This document shows, in pieces, positions 4,552-10,730 of a stretch of 12,619 nucleotides of DNA (position 1 is the stretch's first letter; each line of letters begins with the position of its first letter). This DNA is from Pseudomonadota bacterium (GTDB lineage: Bacteria; Pseudomonadota; Alphaproteobacteria; Rhizobiales; Xanthobacteraceae): positions 1 through 12,619 of the forward strand of contig JAEWBL010000045.1 of NCBI GenBank assembly GCA_023391175.1, given 5' to 3'. The position numbers and the translations under genes are program-made. A model generated the notes under the pieces. That model worked only from the letters and a program-made list of their open reading frames with translations, was not told the DNA's origin and did no database searches.

Positions 4552-5064
4552 ATGAGCGCGGCGGGCGGCGGGTCCGATCATTTCATCATGCGCGTCAAGG
4601 CCGTGACGCGAGACCTCGTGAAATACTGCGGCGGCGTGGTCCGCTCCGGCGAATTGACCGGGCGCTCCAAGAGTGAAGTCTCGCGCTGGCAGCATGTGGA
4701 GACGCCGGACATCATCGATCTGCCGGCGACCCTGGCGCTGGAGCGCGAATGCGGCGTGCCGCTCGTCACCACCGTCATGGCCGAGATGCACGGCCGGCGC
4801 CTGACGGACGAGGCCGCCGCGCAGTCCGCCGCCTCCATTAACGCCCACCATTCGGCGCTTTTGCGCGGGCAGGGCGAGCTTTCCATCCACATGGCGGCGG
4901 CGCTGGAGGACGGCACCGTCACGCCGGCAGAGGCGGAACTGCTGGACCGCGCGGCTTCCGACCTCGAGGTGCAGCTGCGCGCCTTCCGCTCCGGCCTCGC
5001 CGTGGTGAAGGCCAACGGCCCTGCCTGCGCCGCCACGCCGCTGCGCGTCGTGCGTGAGGGCTGA
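4552..5064 (+). CDS. Phage HTH regulator (CII-like position)
   Basis: The protein has 170 residues. The ATG has a strong Shine-Dalgarno (AGGGAGG, seven bases ahead). Residues about 12-55 contain a helix-turn-helix: VKYCGGVVRSGELTGRSKSE followed by VSRWQ as the recognition helix. Helical segments follow (LPATLALERECGVPL, then an Ala/Glu-rich C-terminal half, about 80-150), suiting oligomerisation. The place after Cro and in front of the replication genes is where lambdoid phages put CII-type activators. Membership of the Pfam CII family cannot be shown from the sequence alone, so the name is positional. It is the first gene of the rightward operon and lies just downstream of the paired TTCCCGG palindromes, suggesting autoregulation. 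Confidence 0.72.
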   Translation: MSAAGGGSDHFIMRVKAVTRDLVKYCGGVVRSGELTGRSKSEVSRWQHVETPDIIDLPATLALERECGVPLVTTVMAEMHGRRLTDEAAAQSAASINAHHSALLRGQGELSIHMAAALEDGTVTPAEAELLDRAASDLEVQLRAFRSGLAVVKANGPACAATPLRVVREG

Positions 5065-5068
5065 GGCG

Positions 5069-5320
5069 ATGGCTTGGGCGGCGCTGCACCACCTTTCCCG
5101 CATGGCGGATGCCTACGTTGCCGAGAAGCGGGCGAAGGTGCTGTTTGAATGTGCCGATTGGCGGGGCACGTCGCCGTCCGATGCGGCTCGTCTGTCGGCT
5201 ATGGCCTCTTGCCTCGCCCACTACGCGGCCTTGATGCGCCATCACGCCCATCCGCACCGCAACGTGCCGCGGGCCGTTCTTGCCGCGGAGCGCCGCGGGG
5301 AGGCCGCCCATGCGCGATGA
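5069..5320 (+). CDS. Small hypothetical helical protein
   Basis: The protein has 83 residues and begins MAWAALHHLSRMADAYVAEK. The ATG lies four bases after the TGA of the regulator gene, with AGGG about eight bases ahead; an in-frame GTG at 5054 is an alternative start that would overlap. The chain is mostly helical and rich in Ala, His and Arg (a cluster MRHHAHPHRN near residue 55). Its end overlaps the start of the next gene by 11 bp. No family is recognised. It is probably translated by coupling within the rightward operon. Confidence 0.6.
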   Translation: MAWAALHHLSRMADAYVAEKRAKVLFECADWRGTSPSDAARLSAMASCLAHYAALMRHHAHPHRNVPRAVLAAERRGEAAHAR

Positions 5321-6005
5321 CTTCCCGGTCGTGAACCGCCAGCGCGGCAAGATGCTTCCGCCCCGGCCCATGCAGGAGATCGCCTGCAGCCGCTGCCCCA
5401 ATACCGATTCCATCAGCGCCGCCGCCGGGCGCCGGCCGCCTCACACCGTGGCGCGGGATTTCGGCCGGCGCGGCTGGCGGGTGGTGGATGCCGGCAAGCA
5501 CGTCTGCCCCGCCTGCATCGCCGCAGAGATCGAGCGCCGCCGGGCGCCGCAACCCGAGAGCACCGCCATGGCACCCAAGCCCAAGGAAAGCGCATCGCCC
5601 GTGCCCGCGAACGAGAATGCCGGCCACGCCTCGCCGGCGGCGAGCGACGCCATCGTCAACCTCTACCTCCTGCTCTCGGACCATTACGACAAGGCCCGCA
5701 AGGCCTATGCCGAGGGCTGGGACGACGACCGCGTGGCGAAGGAGGCGGGCCTGTCGCCCGTGGTGGTGGCCGAGCGGCGCGAGAAGGATTTCGGCCCGCT
5801 GGTAAAGGATACCACGCGCGAGGACATCGCGGCGGCGACCTTGGTCCTGGCGCAGGAGATCGCCGGGCTCGAAGGGGAGATTGACGGCATTGAGGCCGCA
5901 GTAGCCGCGGCGGCTACGACATGCGGGCGTCTCAGGGTGAGCTTGAACGCCCTATGCAAGCTTCAGGACCGCCTGTCGGCGCGGCCCGTCGTGAAGGCGG
6001 CCTGA
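5310..6005 (+). CDS. Zinc-ribbon-like protein with HTH and C-terminal coiled coil
   Basis: The protein has 231 residues. The ATG at 5310 is chosen over one at 5280 because GGGGAGG stands seven bases ahead of it. Residues 26-69 hold two Cys pairs (CSRC at 26-29 and CPAC at 66-69), which would bind one zinc ion. Residues 80-110 are a flexible linker with PANENA. Residues about 115-160 look like an HTH (LYLLLSDHYDKARKAYAEGW, then RVAKEAGLSPVVVAERRE). Residues about 170-225 form a coiled coil (LVLAQEIAGLEGEIDGIEAA). A DNA-binding accessory protein of the replication operon is likely, but the exact role is unknown. Confidence 0.7.
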   Translation: MRDDFPVVNRQRGKMLPPRPMQEIACSRCPNTDSISAAAGRRPPHTVARDFGRRGWRVVDAGKHVCPACIAAEIERRRAPQPESTAMAPKPKESASPVPANENAGHASPAASDAIVNLYLLLSDHYDKARKAYAEGWDDDRVAKEAGLSPVVVAERREKDFGPLVKDTTREDIAAATLVLAQEIAGLEGEIDGIEAAVAAAATTCGRLRVSLNALCKLQDRLSARPVVKAA

Positions 6006-6008
6006 GCC

Positions 6009-6356
6009 ATGACCGCGCCCCGCCGCATTCAGCTTTCCCGCGCCAAGGGCTGGCGCATGCCGGAGAACACCGTGCGGGTGGACCGCGCGACGGCATGGGG
6101 CAACCCGTTCAAGGTCGGGCGCGATGGGAGCGCCCAACGCTGCGTCGAACTGGTCGCGCACACGCTCGCGGGTGTGCTTCCTGTCCTGTCATCTCCGACC
6201 GTCGAGGAGCTGCGCGCCTATCGCGATTATGTCCTCGCCAACGTCTCCGATCTGCGCGGCAAGAACCTCGCCTGCTGGTGCAAGCCCGGCGCGCATTGCC
6301 ATGCCGATGTGCTGTTGGATATGGCCAACCGCCCGGTGTGCGAGGCGGTGCCATGA
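6009..6356 (+). CDS. DUF4326 domain protein
   Basis: The protein has 115 residues. The whole chain fits the DUF4326 pattern: VRVDRATAWGNPFKVGRDGS near residues 22-41, then a helical stretch, then LRGKNLACWCKPGAHCHADV near residues 82-101, with the conserved LACWCKPG and CHAD elements and two or three Cys with a His that could bind metal. The family is common in phages and plasmids, but its biochemical role is not established. The ATG lies three bases after the preceding TGA. Its own TGA overlaps the ATG of the primase gene, so the two products are probably made together. Confidence 0.85.
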   Translation: MTAPRRIQLSRAKGWRMPENTVRVDRATAWGNPFKVGRDGSAQRCVELVAHTLAGVLPVLSSPTVEELRAYRDYVLANVSDLRGKNLACWCKPGAHCHADVLLDMANRPVCEAVP

Positions 6357-7639
6357 CCCCCTCCGATCCCGCTTTCGCCGAATGGGTGGCCGAGGCGCAC
6401 GCCGTCGGCGTGCTGGATGAGCTTGGCCGGCGGGGCGTCTCGCTCAAGCGGGCGGGGTCCGGGATGGTGGGGCCGTGCCCGGTGTGCGGCGGGCGGGATC
6501 GGTTTTCGGTCCATATGCGCAAGGGCGTCTGGCATTGTCGCCATGCCGGGCGCGGGGGCGATGTTATCGACCTTGTGCAGTACCTCGATGGCGCCGACTT
6601 CCTCGCCGCCTGCGAGACCCTCACGGGCCGCCCGCCGCCGCGCGGGGAGGGGACGCGCGCCACGCCGGAAGAACTGGCCGCCCGCGAGGAGGAGCGCCGG
6701 GCGAAGGCGGCCGAGCGCGAAGCTGAGAACAACCGTTACCGCGAGATCGAGCGCGCGCGGGTCTTCGCCATCTGGAAGCATTCCGACCGCCCCATCGCCG
6801 GCACGCCGGCGGCGGACTATCTGGCGCGGCGCGGCATTGCCGATCCGCAGTCCCGCATGCTGCGTTTCAAGCCGGACCTCGCCTTCTGCGACGGGCAGGT
6901 GGAAGGGCGCGACGGGCGCAAGCATGCCCGCGTGCTGTTTCGCGGCCCGGCACTGGTGGCTGCCATCACCCGGCCGGATGGGTATTTCCAAGGCCTGCAC
7001 ATGACGTGGATCGACCTCGCCCAGCCCAAGGGCAAGGCGCTGGTCGCGGATCCCGAGACGGGCGAAGTGCTGCCGGCGAAGAAGATGCGCGGCTCACAAC
7101 TGGGCGGCTCCATCGTGCTCGTGCCGGCCTGGAGCGGCTTCGCCAAGTGCGTCTATGCCGCCGAGGGCATCGAGACGCTGCTGTCGGTCTGGATGGCGCT
7201 GGCGGCAGCGGGCGAGGACCTGCGCAACACGGCCTTCATCTGCGCGGCCTCGCTCGGCAATCTCGCCGGCAAGGCCACCGAGACCATCGTGCACCCGACT
7301 GAAAAGGTGGCGGACAAGCGCGGCGCCATGCGGCGCGGGCGTGTGCCCGGCCCGGTGCCGGACTTCGACAGCCCGGCCATGCCCATCCCGCCCGAATGCA
7401 CCGAGCTGGTGCTGCTGGCCGACGGCGACAGCGAGCCCTTCTTCACCCGCATGGCGATGGAGCGCGCGATGGCCCGCCACGCCGCGCCCGGCCGGAACAT
7501 CCGCGTCGCCTGGGCGCCGCCCGGGAAGGATTTCAACGACGTGCTGATGGAGGCGCTCGGGCTGGTTCCGGCGCCCGAGCAGGCGGACGGAACGTCCGCC
7601 GTCGCGAATGGCGCAAGCGAAAACGGAGTGGCCGCATGA
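6353..7639 (+). CDS. DnaG/plasmid-type primase (CHC2 zinc finger plus Toprim)
   Basis: The protein has 428 residues and should make RNA primers for phage DNA replication. Residues 42-70 form the zinc finger: CPVC (42-45), the GGRDRFSV strand, then HCRH (61-64) and GRGGDVIDLV, the pattern of CHC2-type phage primases. Residues about 88-130 are a charged helical linker. From about 260 comes the Toprim fold: Glu271 in AAEGIETLLS and Asp357/Asp359 in LLADGDSE, the metal-binding Glu and DxD. The Glu-to-DxD gap of about 86 residues is longer than usual because of a basic, Pro-rich insert (around 310-345). The ATG overlaps the DUF4326 stop (ATGA) with GAGG seven bases ahead. It probably works with the DUF5906-type helicase at 10731. 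Confidence 0.9.
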   Translation: MTPSDPAFAEWVAEAHAVGVLDELGRRGVSLKRAGSGMVGPCPVCGGRDRFSVHMRKGVWHCRHAGRGGDVIDLVQYLDGADFLAACETLTGRPPPRGEGTRATPEELAAREEERRAKAAEREAENNRYREIERARVFAIWKHSDRPIAGTPAADYLARRGIADPQSRMLRFKPDLAFCDGQVEGRDGRKHARVLFRGPALVAAITRPDGYFQGLHMTWIDLAQPKGKALVADPETGEVLPAKKMRGSQLGGSIVLVPAWSGFAKCVYAAEGIETLLSVWMALAAAGEDLRNTAFICAASLGNLAGKATETIVHPTEKVADKRGAMRRGRVPGPVPDFDSPAMPIPPECTELVLLADGDSEPFFTRMAMERAMARHAAPGRNIRVAWAPPGKDFNDVLMEALGLVPAPEQADGTSAVANGASENGVAA

Positions 7640-8289
7640 GCGGGTGGACGCAGGACCAGGATGCCGAGCTGATCCGCCTGCGGGCGGACGGCTTGAGTTG
7701 CGGCGAGATCGCTGCGGCACTGTCGGAGCGTGTCCGCCCCGGCACGTCTCGCAACGCCTGCATCGGTCGGCTCTCGCGGCTGGGCCTGGACGGCGTGCAA
7801 GCCGTTCGCGCCTCCCGCGAGGCTGCGCGCCGGGCGCGCGAGGAAGCGCGGGCCGAGGCCGAGCAGGAGCGGCGCAGGCGTGTGGAAAATCGCCGGGTGG
7901 CGCGCGAGCAGGAGCGTATCGCTGCGGCGGCCGACGCGAAGCCCGTCACCGGCCGCAAGCGCACCTCTGACGGTTCATCCCTGCCGCCTTTGCCCGTGGT
8001 GGCGGATGTGCCGGCGGAAGAGGCGAGGGGGCTCGCCTTTACCTCGCCGGATCTCCGGCACGACGCCTGCCGCTGGCCGTTGCGCGGCGAGGGGCTCGGC
8101 CTCGTCGTCTGCGGCGCGCAGGCGCTGGAGGGGGCCAGCTACTGCCCTGCGCACCGTCGCGTGGCCTATGTGTCCGGCACCGCCCGCGAGCCGCGCCCCG
8201 CCTATGACGTCCACGTTATCCCCGCCCGCAGCAGCAAGCGCCGCGAGGCCGACCTGGTGGACGCCTTCGCGGGCGGGAAGGCGGCGTGA
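7636..8289 (+). CDS. gcrA-like: GcrA-family cell-cycle regulator homologue, phage-borne
   Basis: The protein has 217 residues. In Caulobacter GcrA binds sigma-70 RNA polymerase and activates promoters with methylated GANTC sites. Here residues 4-51 match its N-terminal domain: WTQDQDAELIRL, DGLSCGEIAAAL and SRNACIGRLSRLGL (GcrA: TRNAVIGKVHRLGL). Residues about 144-178 match its C-terminal sigma-binding domain: CRWPL, VVCGAQALEGASYCPAHRR, with Cys144, Cys159, Cys170 and His173. Between them lies a long Arg/Glu-rich helix (about 58-98), longer than in the host protein as I remember it. The gene overlaps the primase stop (ATGA) and the next methyltransferase start. Its natural reading is a phage copy that redirects host polymerase to methylated phage promoters. 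Confidence 0.88.
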   Translation: MSGWTQDQDAELIRLRADGLSCGEIAAALSERVRPGTSRNACIGRLSRLGLDGVQAVRASREAARRAREEARAEAEQERRRRVENRRVAREQERIAAAADAKPVTGRKRTSDGSSLPPLPVVADVPAEEARGLAFTSPDLRHDACRWPLRGEGLGLVVCGAQALEGASYCPAHRRVAYVSGTAREPRPAYDVHVIPARSSKRREADLVDAFAGGKAA

Positions 8290-9776
8290 TGCAGCCCGAA
8301 CTCTTCCTCGGCGGGCGCGTGGCGCTCCACTGCGGGGACAGCCGCGATGTGCTGCGCACCATTCCCGACGCGAGCATCCATGCCGTGGTGACGGATCCGC
8401 CCTATGCGCTGGTATCCATCCGCAAACGGTTCGGCGGCGCCAATGCCGCGGCGGCGCAGCACGGGCGGGATGGGCTCTATGCCCGGGCTTCGGCCGGCTT
8501 CATGGGCCAGCAGTGGGACACGGGCGAAACTGCCTTCGCCGAGGAGTTCTGGCGCGAGGTGCTCCGGGTGCTCAAGCCCGGCGGCCATGTCGTCGCGTTC
8601 GGCGGCACGCGGACGGACCATCGGCTCAAGTCCGCCATTGAAGACGCGGGTTTCGAGGTGCGCGACACGCTGCTCGAACTCATGAGCCTCGACCCGATCC
8701 TGTGCGACTTCGTCAATTCGCTCTCCGACACGCAGCTCGCCGCCTTCATGCGCGTGGTCGACCTGATGGGCTTCGAGGGGCTGCGCGCCTGGATCTATGG
8801 GACGGGGTTTCCGAAGAGCCACAATGTCGGCAAAGGCATTGATAAGGCGGCTGGCGTTGAACGGCCGGTGGTCGGCCGACGCCCGGACTATGTGGTGAGC
8901 GCTGCGTGGCGCGAGCAGGAAGGCCGCTCGGACCGTCCTGATAGCATCTTGAACATCACTGCAGCTGCAACGGATGAGGCTCGGCAATGGGAGGGGTGGG
9001 GCACGGCGGTGAAGCCGGCATGGGAGCCCATCATCCTCGCTCGCAAGCCGCTCGAAGGCACTGTTGCCGCCAATGTGCTGGCGCATGGCACGGGCGCGCT
9101 GAATATCCACGGATGCCGCATTGAGGCTGAGGCAGGGCGCCCGCACGTCGTCTCCGACCGACGTTCGGGCGATATCGTCTATGGAGACGGTCTTCAGGGA
9201 AGTCGTACTCTTCCAGGCGGCACTGATCTTGGCCGCTTCCCCGCGAACATCGTGCATGACGGCTCGCCGCAGGTGGTAGCCGCGTTCCCAGAGACCTCCA
9301 GCGGAACGGGCGCCATCAAGCGCGCGAGCGCAGCGGGCTATCAAGGCAATGCCCTTGGGCGGGAGAGCCGCGCTGCTGGCACGCCCATGATTGCCCATGG
9401 GGACTCCGGCTCGGCTGCCCGCTTCTTCTATTCCGCCAAGGCAGACGCAGACGACCGGCTGGGCTCCAAGCACCCGACAGTCAAGCCTGTGGACCTGATG
9501 CAGTGGCTTTGCCGGCTGGTGACCCCGCCGGGCGGGACGGTGCTCGATCCCTTCGCCGGCACTGGAACCACGGGTGAGGCCGCATGGCGCGAGGGCTTTT
9601 CCGCCGTGCTGGTGGAGCGCGAGGCCGAATATCAGGCCGACATCCGCCGCCGTATGGCCCTCTGCCTCGCCGGCCCCGCCGAACGCAAGCGCGAGAGCGC
9701 CAAGGCCCGCGCCGCCAATGACGATCCCGGCCCGCTGTTCGGCGCCGTTCCCCAACAGAAAAGGGCCGCCGAATGA
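8289..9776 (+). CDS. DNA methyltransferase, DPPY type (N6-adenine or N4-cytosine)
   Basis: The protein has 495 residues. The catalytic motif DPPY is at residues 36-39 and the SAM-binding DPFAGTGTTGEAA at about 420-432. This order (catalytic motif first, FxGxG last) is that of the beta class, to which CcrM belongs. The first 110 residues (VALHCGDSRDVLRTIPD, then RVLKPGGHVVAFGG) and segments such as KPAWEPIILARKPL fit the PF01555 N6_N4_Mtase family. The region about 130-400 holds the target-recognition part and is much larger than in CcrM (358 aa in Caulobacter), so the target cannot be read off. The end has AANDDPGPLF. The ATG overlaps the GcrA-like stop (TGATG); a GTG one codon earlier is possible. 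Confidence 0.9.
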   Translation: MQPELFLGGRVALHCGDSRDVLRTIPDASIHAVVTDPPYALVSIRKRFGGANAAAAQHGRDGLYARASAGFMGQQWDTGETAFAEEFWREVLRVLKPGGHVVAFGGTRTDHRLKSAIEDAGFEVRDTLLELMSLDPILCDFVNSLSDTQLAAFMRVVDLMGFEGLRAWIYGTGFPKSHNVGKGIDKAAGVERPVVGRRPDYVVSAAWREQEGRSDRPDSILNITAAATDEARQWEGWGTAVKPAWEPIILARKPLEGTVAANVLAHGTGALNIHGCRIEAEAGRPHVVSDRRSGDIVYGDGLQGSRTLPGGTDLGRFPANIVHDGSPQVVAAFPETSSGTGAIKRASAAGYQGNALGRESRAAGTPMIAHGDSGSAARFFYSAKADADDRLGSKHPTVKPVDLMQWLCRLVTPPGGTVLDPFAGTGTTGEAAWREGFSAVLVEREAEYQADIRRRMALCLAGPAERKRESAKARAANDDPGPLFGAVPQQKRAAE

Positions 9777-10435
9777 ACGCCCCGATGCGCATCCTTGTCG
9801 GTTGCGAAACTTCAGGCGTCGTCCGCCGGGCCTTTGCCGCCCGAGGGCACGATGTCTGGTCCGTCGATCTTCTTCCCGCCGAGGACGGCAGCAACAGGCA
9901 TATCATCGGGGACGTGCGCGACTATCTTGGCGGGGGGTGGGACTTGCTCGCGGTCATGCACCCTCCCTGCACTCGTCTTTGCAACAGTGGTGTCCGCTGG
10001 CTGCACGTTCCGCCGCCGGGTCGCTCGAAGGAGGAGATGTGGCGCGATCTTGAAGACGCGGCAGCCCTTTTCTCATCGTGCTGGAATGCGCCGATCGCCC
10101 GCGGGTGCGTCGAGAACCCTGTCATGCACCGCTATGGGCGAGATCGCATCGCGAACTGGCAAAAGCCGCAGATTGTGCAGCCGTGGTGGTTCGGCGACCC
10201 GGCGTTCAAGGCCACTGGCCTCTATTTGCGCGGGCTGCCGCCTTTGAAGGCGACCAACAGACTGACGCCGCCGCGTTCCGGAACCCAGGAGCACCGGGCC
10301 TGGTCAAAAGTGCATCGCGCGCCGCCTTCGCCAGAACGTTGGCGCGACCGTAGCCGCACCTATGATGGTGTTGCTGAAGCCATGGCTGCGCAGTGGACGC
10401 CCGAGGCTGTGGACCTTCGGGAGGCGGCGGAGTGA
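9773..10435 (+). CDS. Short cytosine-C5-methyltransferase-like protein
   Basis: The protein has 220 residues and begins MNAPMRILVGCETSGVVRRA. C5-methyltransferase elements appear in the right order: motif I-like ILVGCETSG (7-15), acidic Asp32 in WSVDLLPA, Asp47 in GDVRDYL, motif IV-like MHPPCTRLC with Cys66 (the canonical form is PCQ), and VENP with Glu114 (canonical ENV). A target-recognition domain of usual size is missing: the protein is about 220 residues against 327 in M.HhaI. It might methylate without strong specificity, modify nucleotides or be a degenerate relative; the sequence does not settle this. It overlaps the preceding methyltransferase by ATGA, with AAAAGG eight bases ahead. 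Confidence 0.7.
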   Translation: MNAPMRILVGCETSGVVRRAFAARGHDVWSVDLLPAEDGSNRHIIGDVRDYLGGGWDLLAVMHPPCTRLCNSGVRWLHVPPPGRSKEEMWRDLEDAAALFSSCWNAPIARGCVENPVMHRYGRDRIANWQKPQIVQPWWFGDPAFKATGLYLRGLPPLKATNRLTPPRSGTQEHRAWSKVHRAPPSPERWRDRSRTYDGVAEAMAAQWTPEAVDLREAAE

Positions 10436-10440
10436 TCTCC

Positions 10441-10683
10441 CTACATCTCCCGCCGGCTCACGAGCGTGTGCTCCATCTGTGCCGTGGCCGCCGCGATGTC
10501 GGCCTCGGCGCCGGTCTCGGCCGCTGCCATGAGCAGTTCCACAGTGTGCTGGATGGCCGCCGACTGCCGCACCTGGCCCCAACGATTGTTGGCGAATTCG
10601 CCGGCATCGCGCAGCGTCACCAGCACCCCGCCCGCCTTCAGGGGCAGGGGCTTGGTGAGGGGTTTTGTCCAGTCCGGCGTCAT
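10441..10683 (-). CDS. Small leftward protein of a type common in rhizobial genomes
   Basis: The protein has 80 residues and begins MTPDWTKPLTKPLPLKAGGV. A run of WTKPLTKPLPLKAGGVLVTL followed by helices (RDAGEFANNRWGQVRQ, then an Ala/Glu-rich stretch) resembles small proteins of unknown function that I associate with Hyphomicrobiales; I cannot name a family. The ribosome site is weak (GCGAG ahead of the ATG). It is the only leftward gene within the rightward replication block. It converges with the gene at 9773 (five bases between stops) and diverges from the helicase gene (47 bp between starts). It may be regulated opposite to the helicase from that shared gap. Confidence 0.65.
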   Translation of the reverse strand: MTPDWTKPLTKPLPLKAGGVLVTLRDAGEFANNRWGQVRQSAAIQHTVELLMAAAETGAEADIAAATAQMEHTLVSRREM

Positions 10684-10686
10684 GGC

Positions 10687-10713
10687 GACTCGCAACGCGC
10701 CGCCCGGCGAATC
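10687..10713. promoter_or_regulatory. Two GANTC sites between divergent starts
   Basis: GACTC (10687-10691) and GAATC (10709-10713) lie 22 bp apart in the 47-bp gap between the leftward gene start at 10683 and the helicase start at 10731. GANTC is the CcrM methylation site recognised in methylated form by GcrA. By hand I found only eleven GANTC sites in the window. A clear sigma-70 promoter is not visible here, as expected if an activator is needed. Confidence 0.45.
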
Positions 10714-10730
10714 AGTTCCGGAGCGCTGGC

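Noticed and set aside
8202..9755. Long leftward frame antisense to the DPPY methyltransferase
   Set aside because: Long open antisense frames are expected in high-GC DNA; the methyltransferase motifs on the plus strand explain the region.
10425..10455. Inverted repeat across the convergent stops (CGGCGGAG and CTCCCGCCG) as a bidirectional terminator
   Set aside because: The stem needs a bulge and no T-run follows on either side; too weak to annotate.
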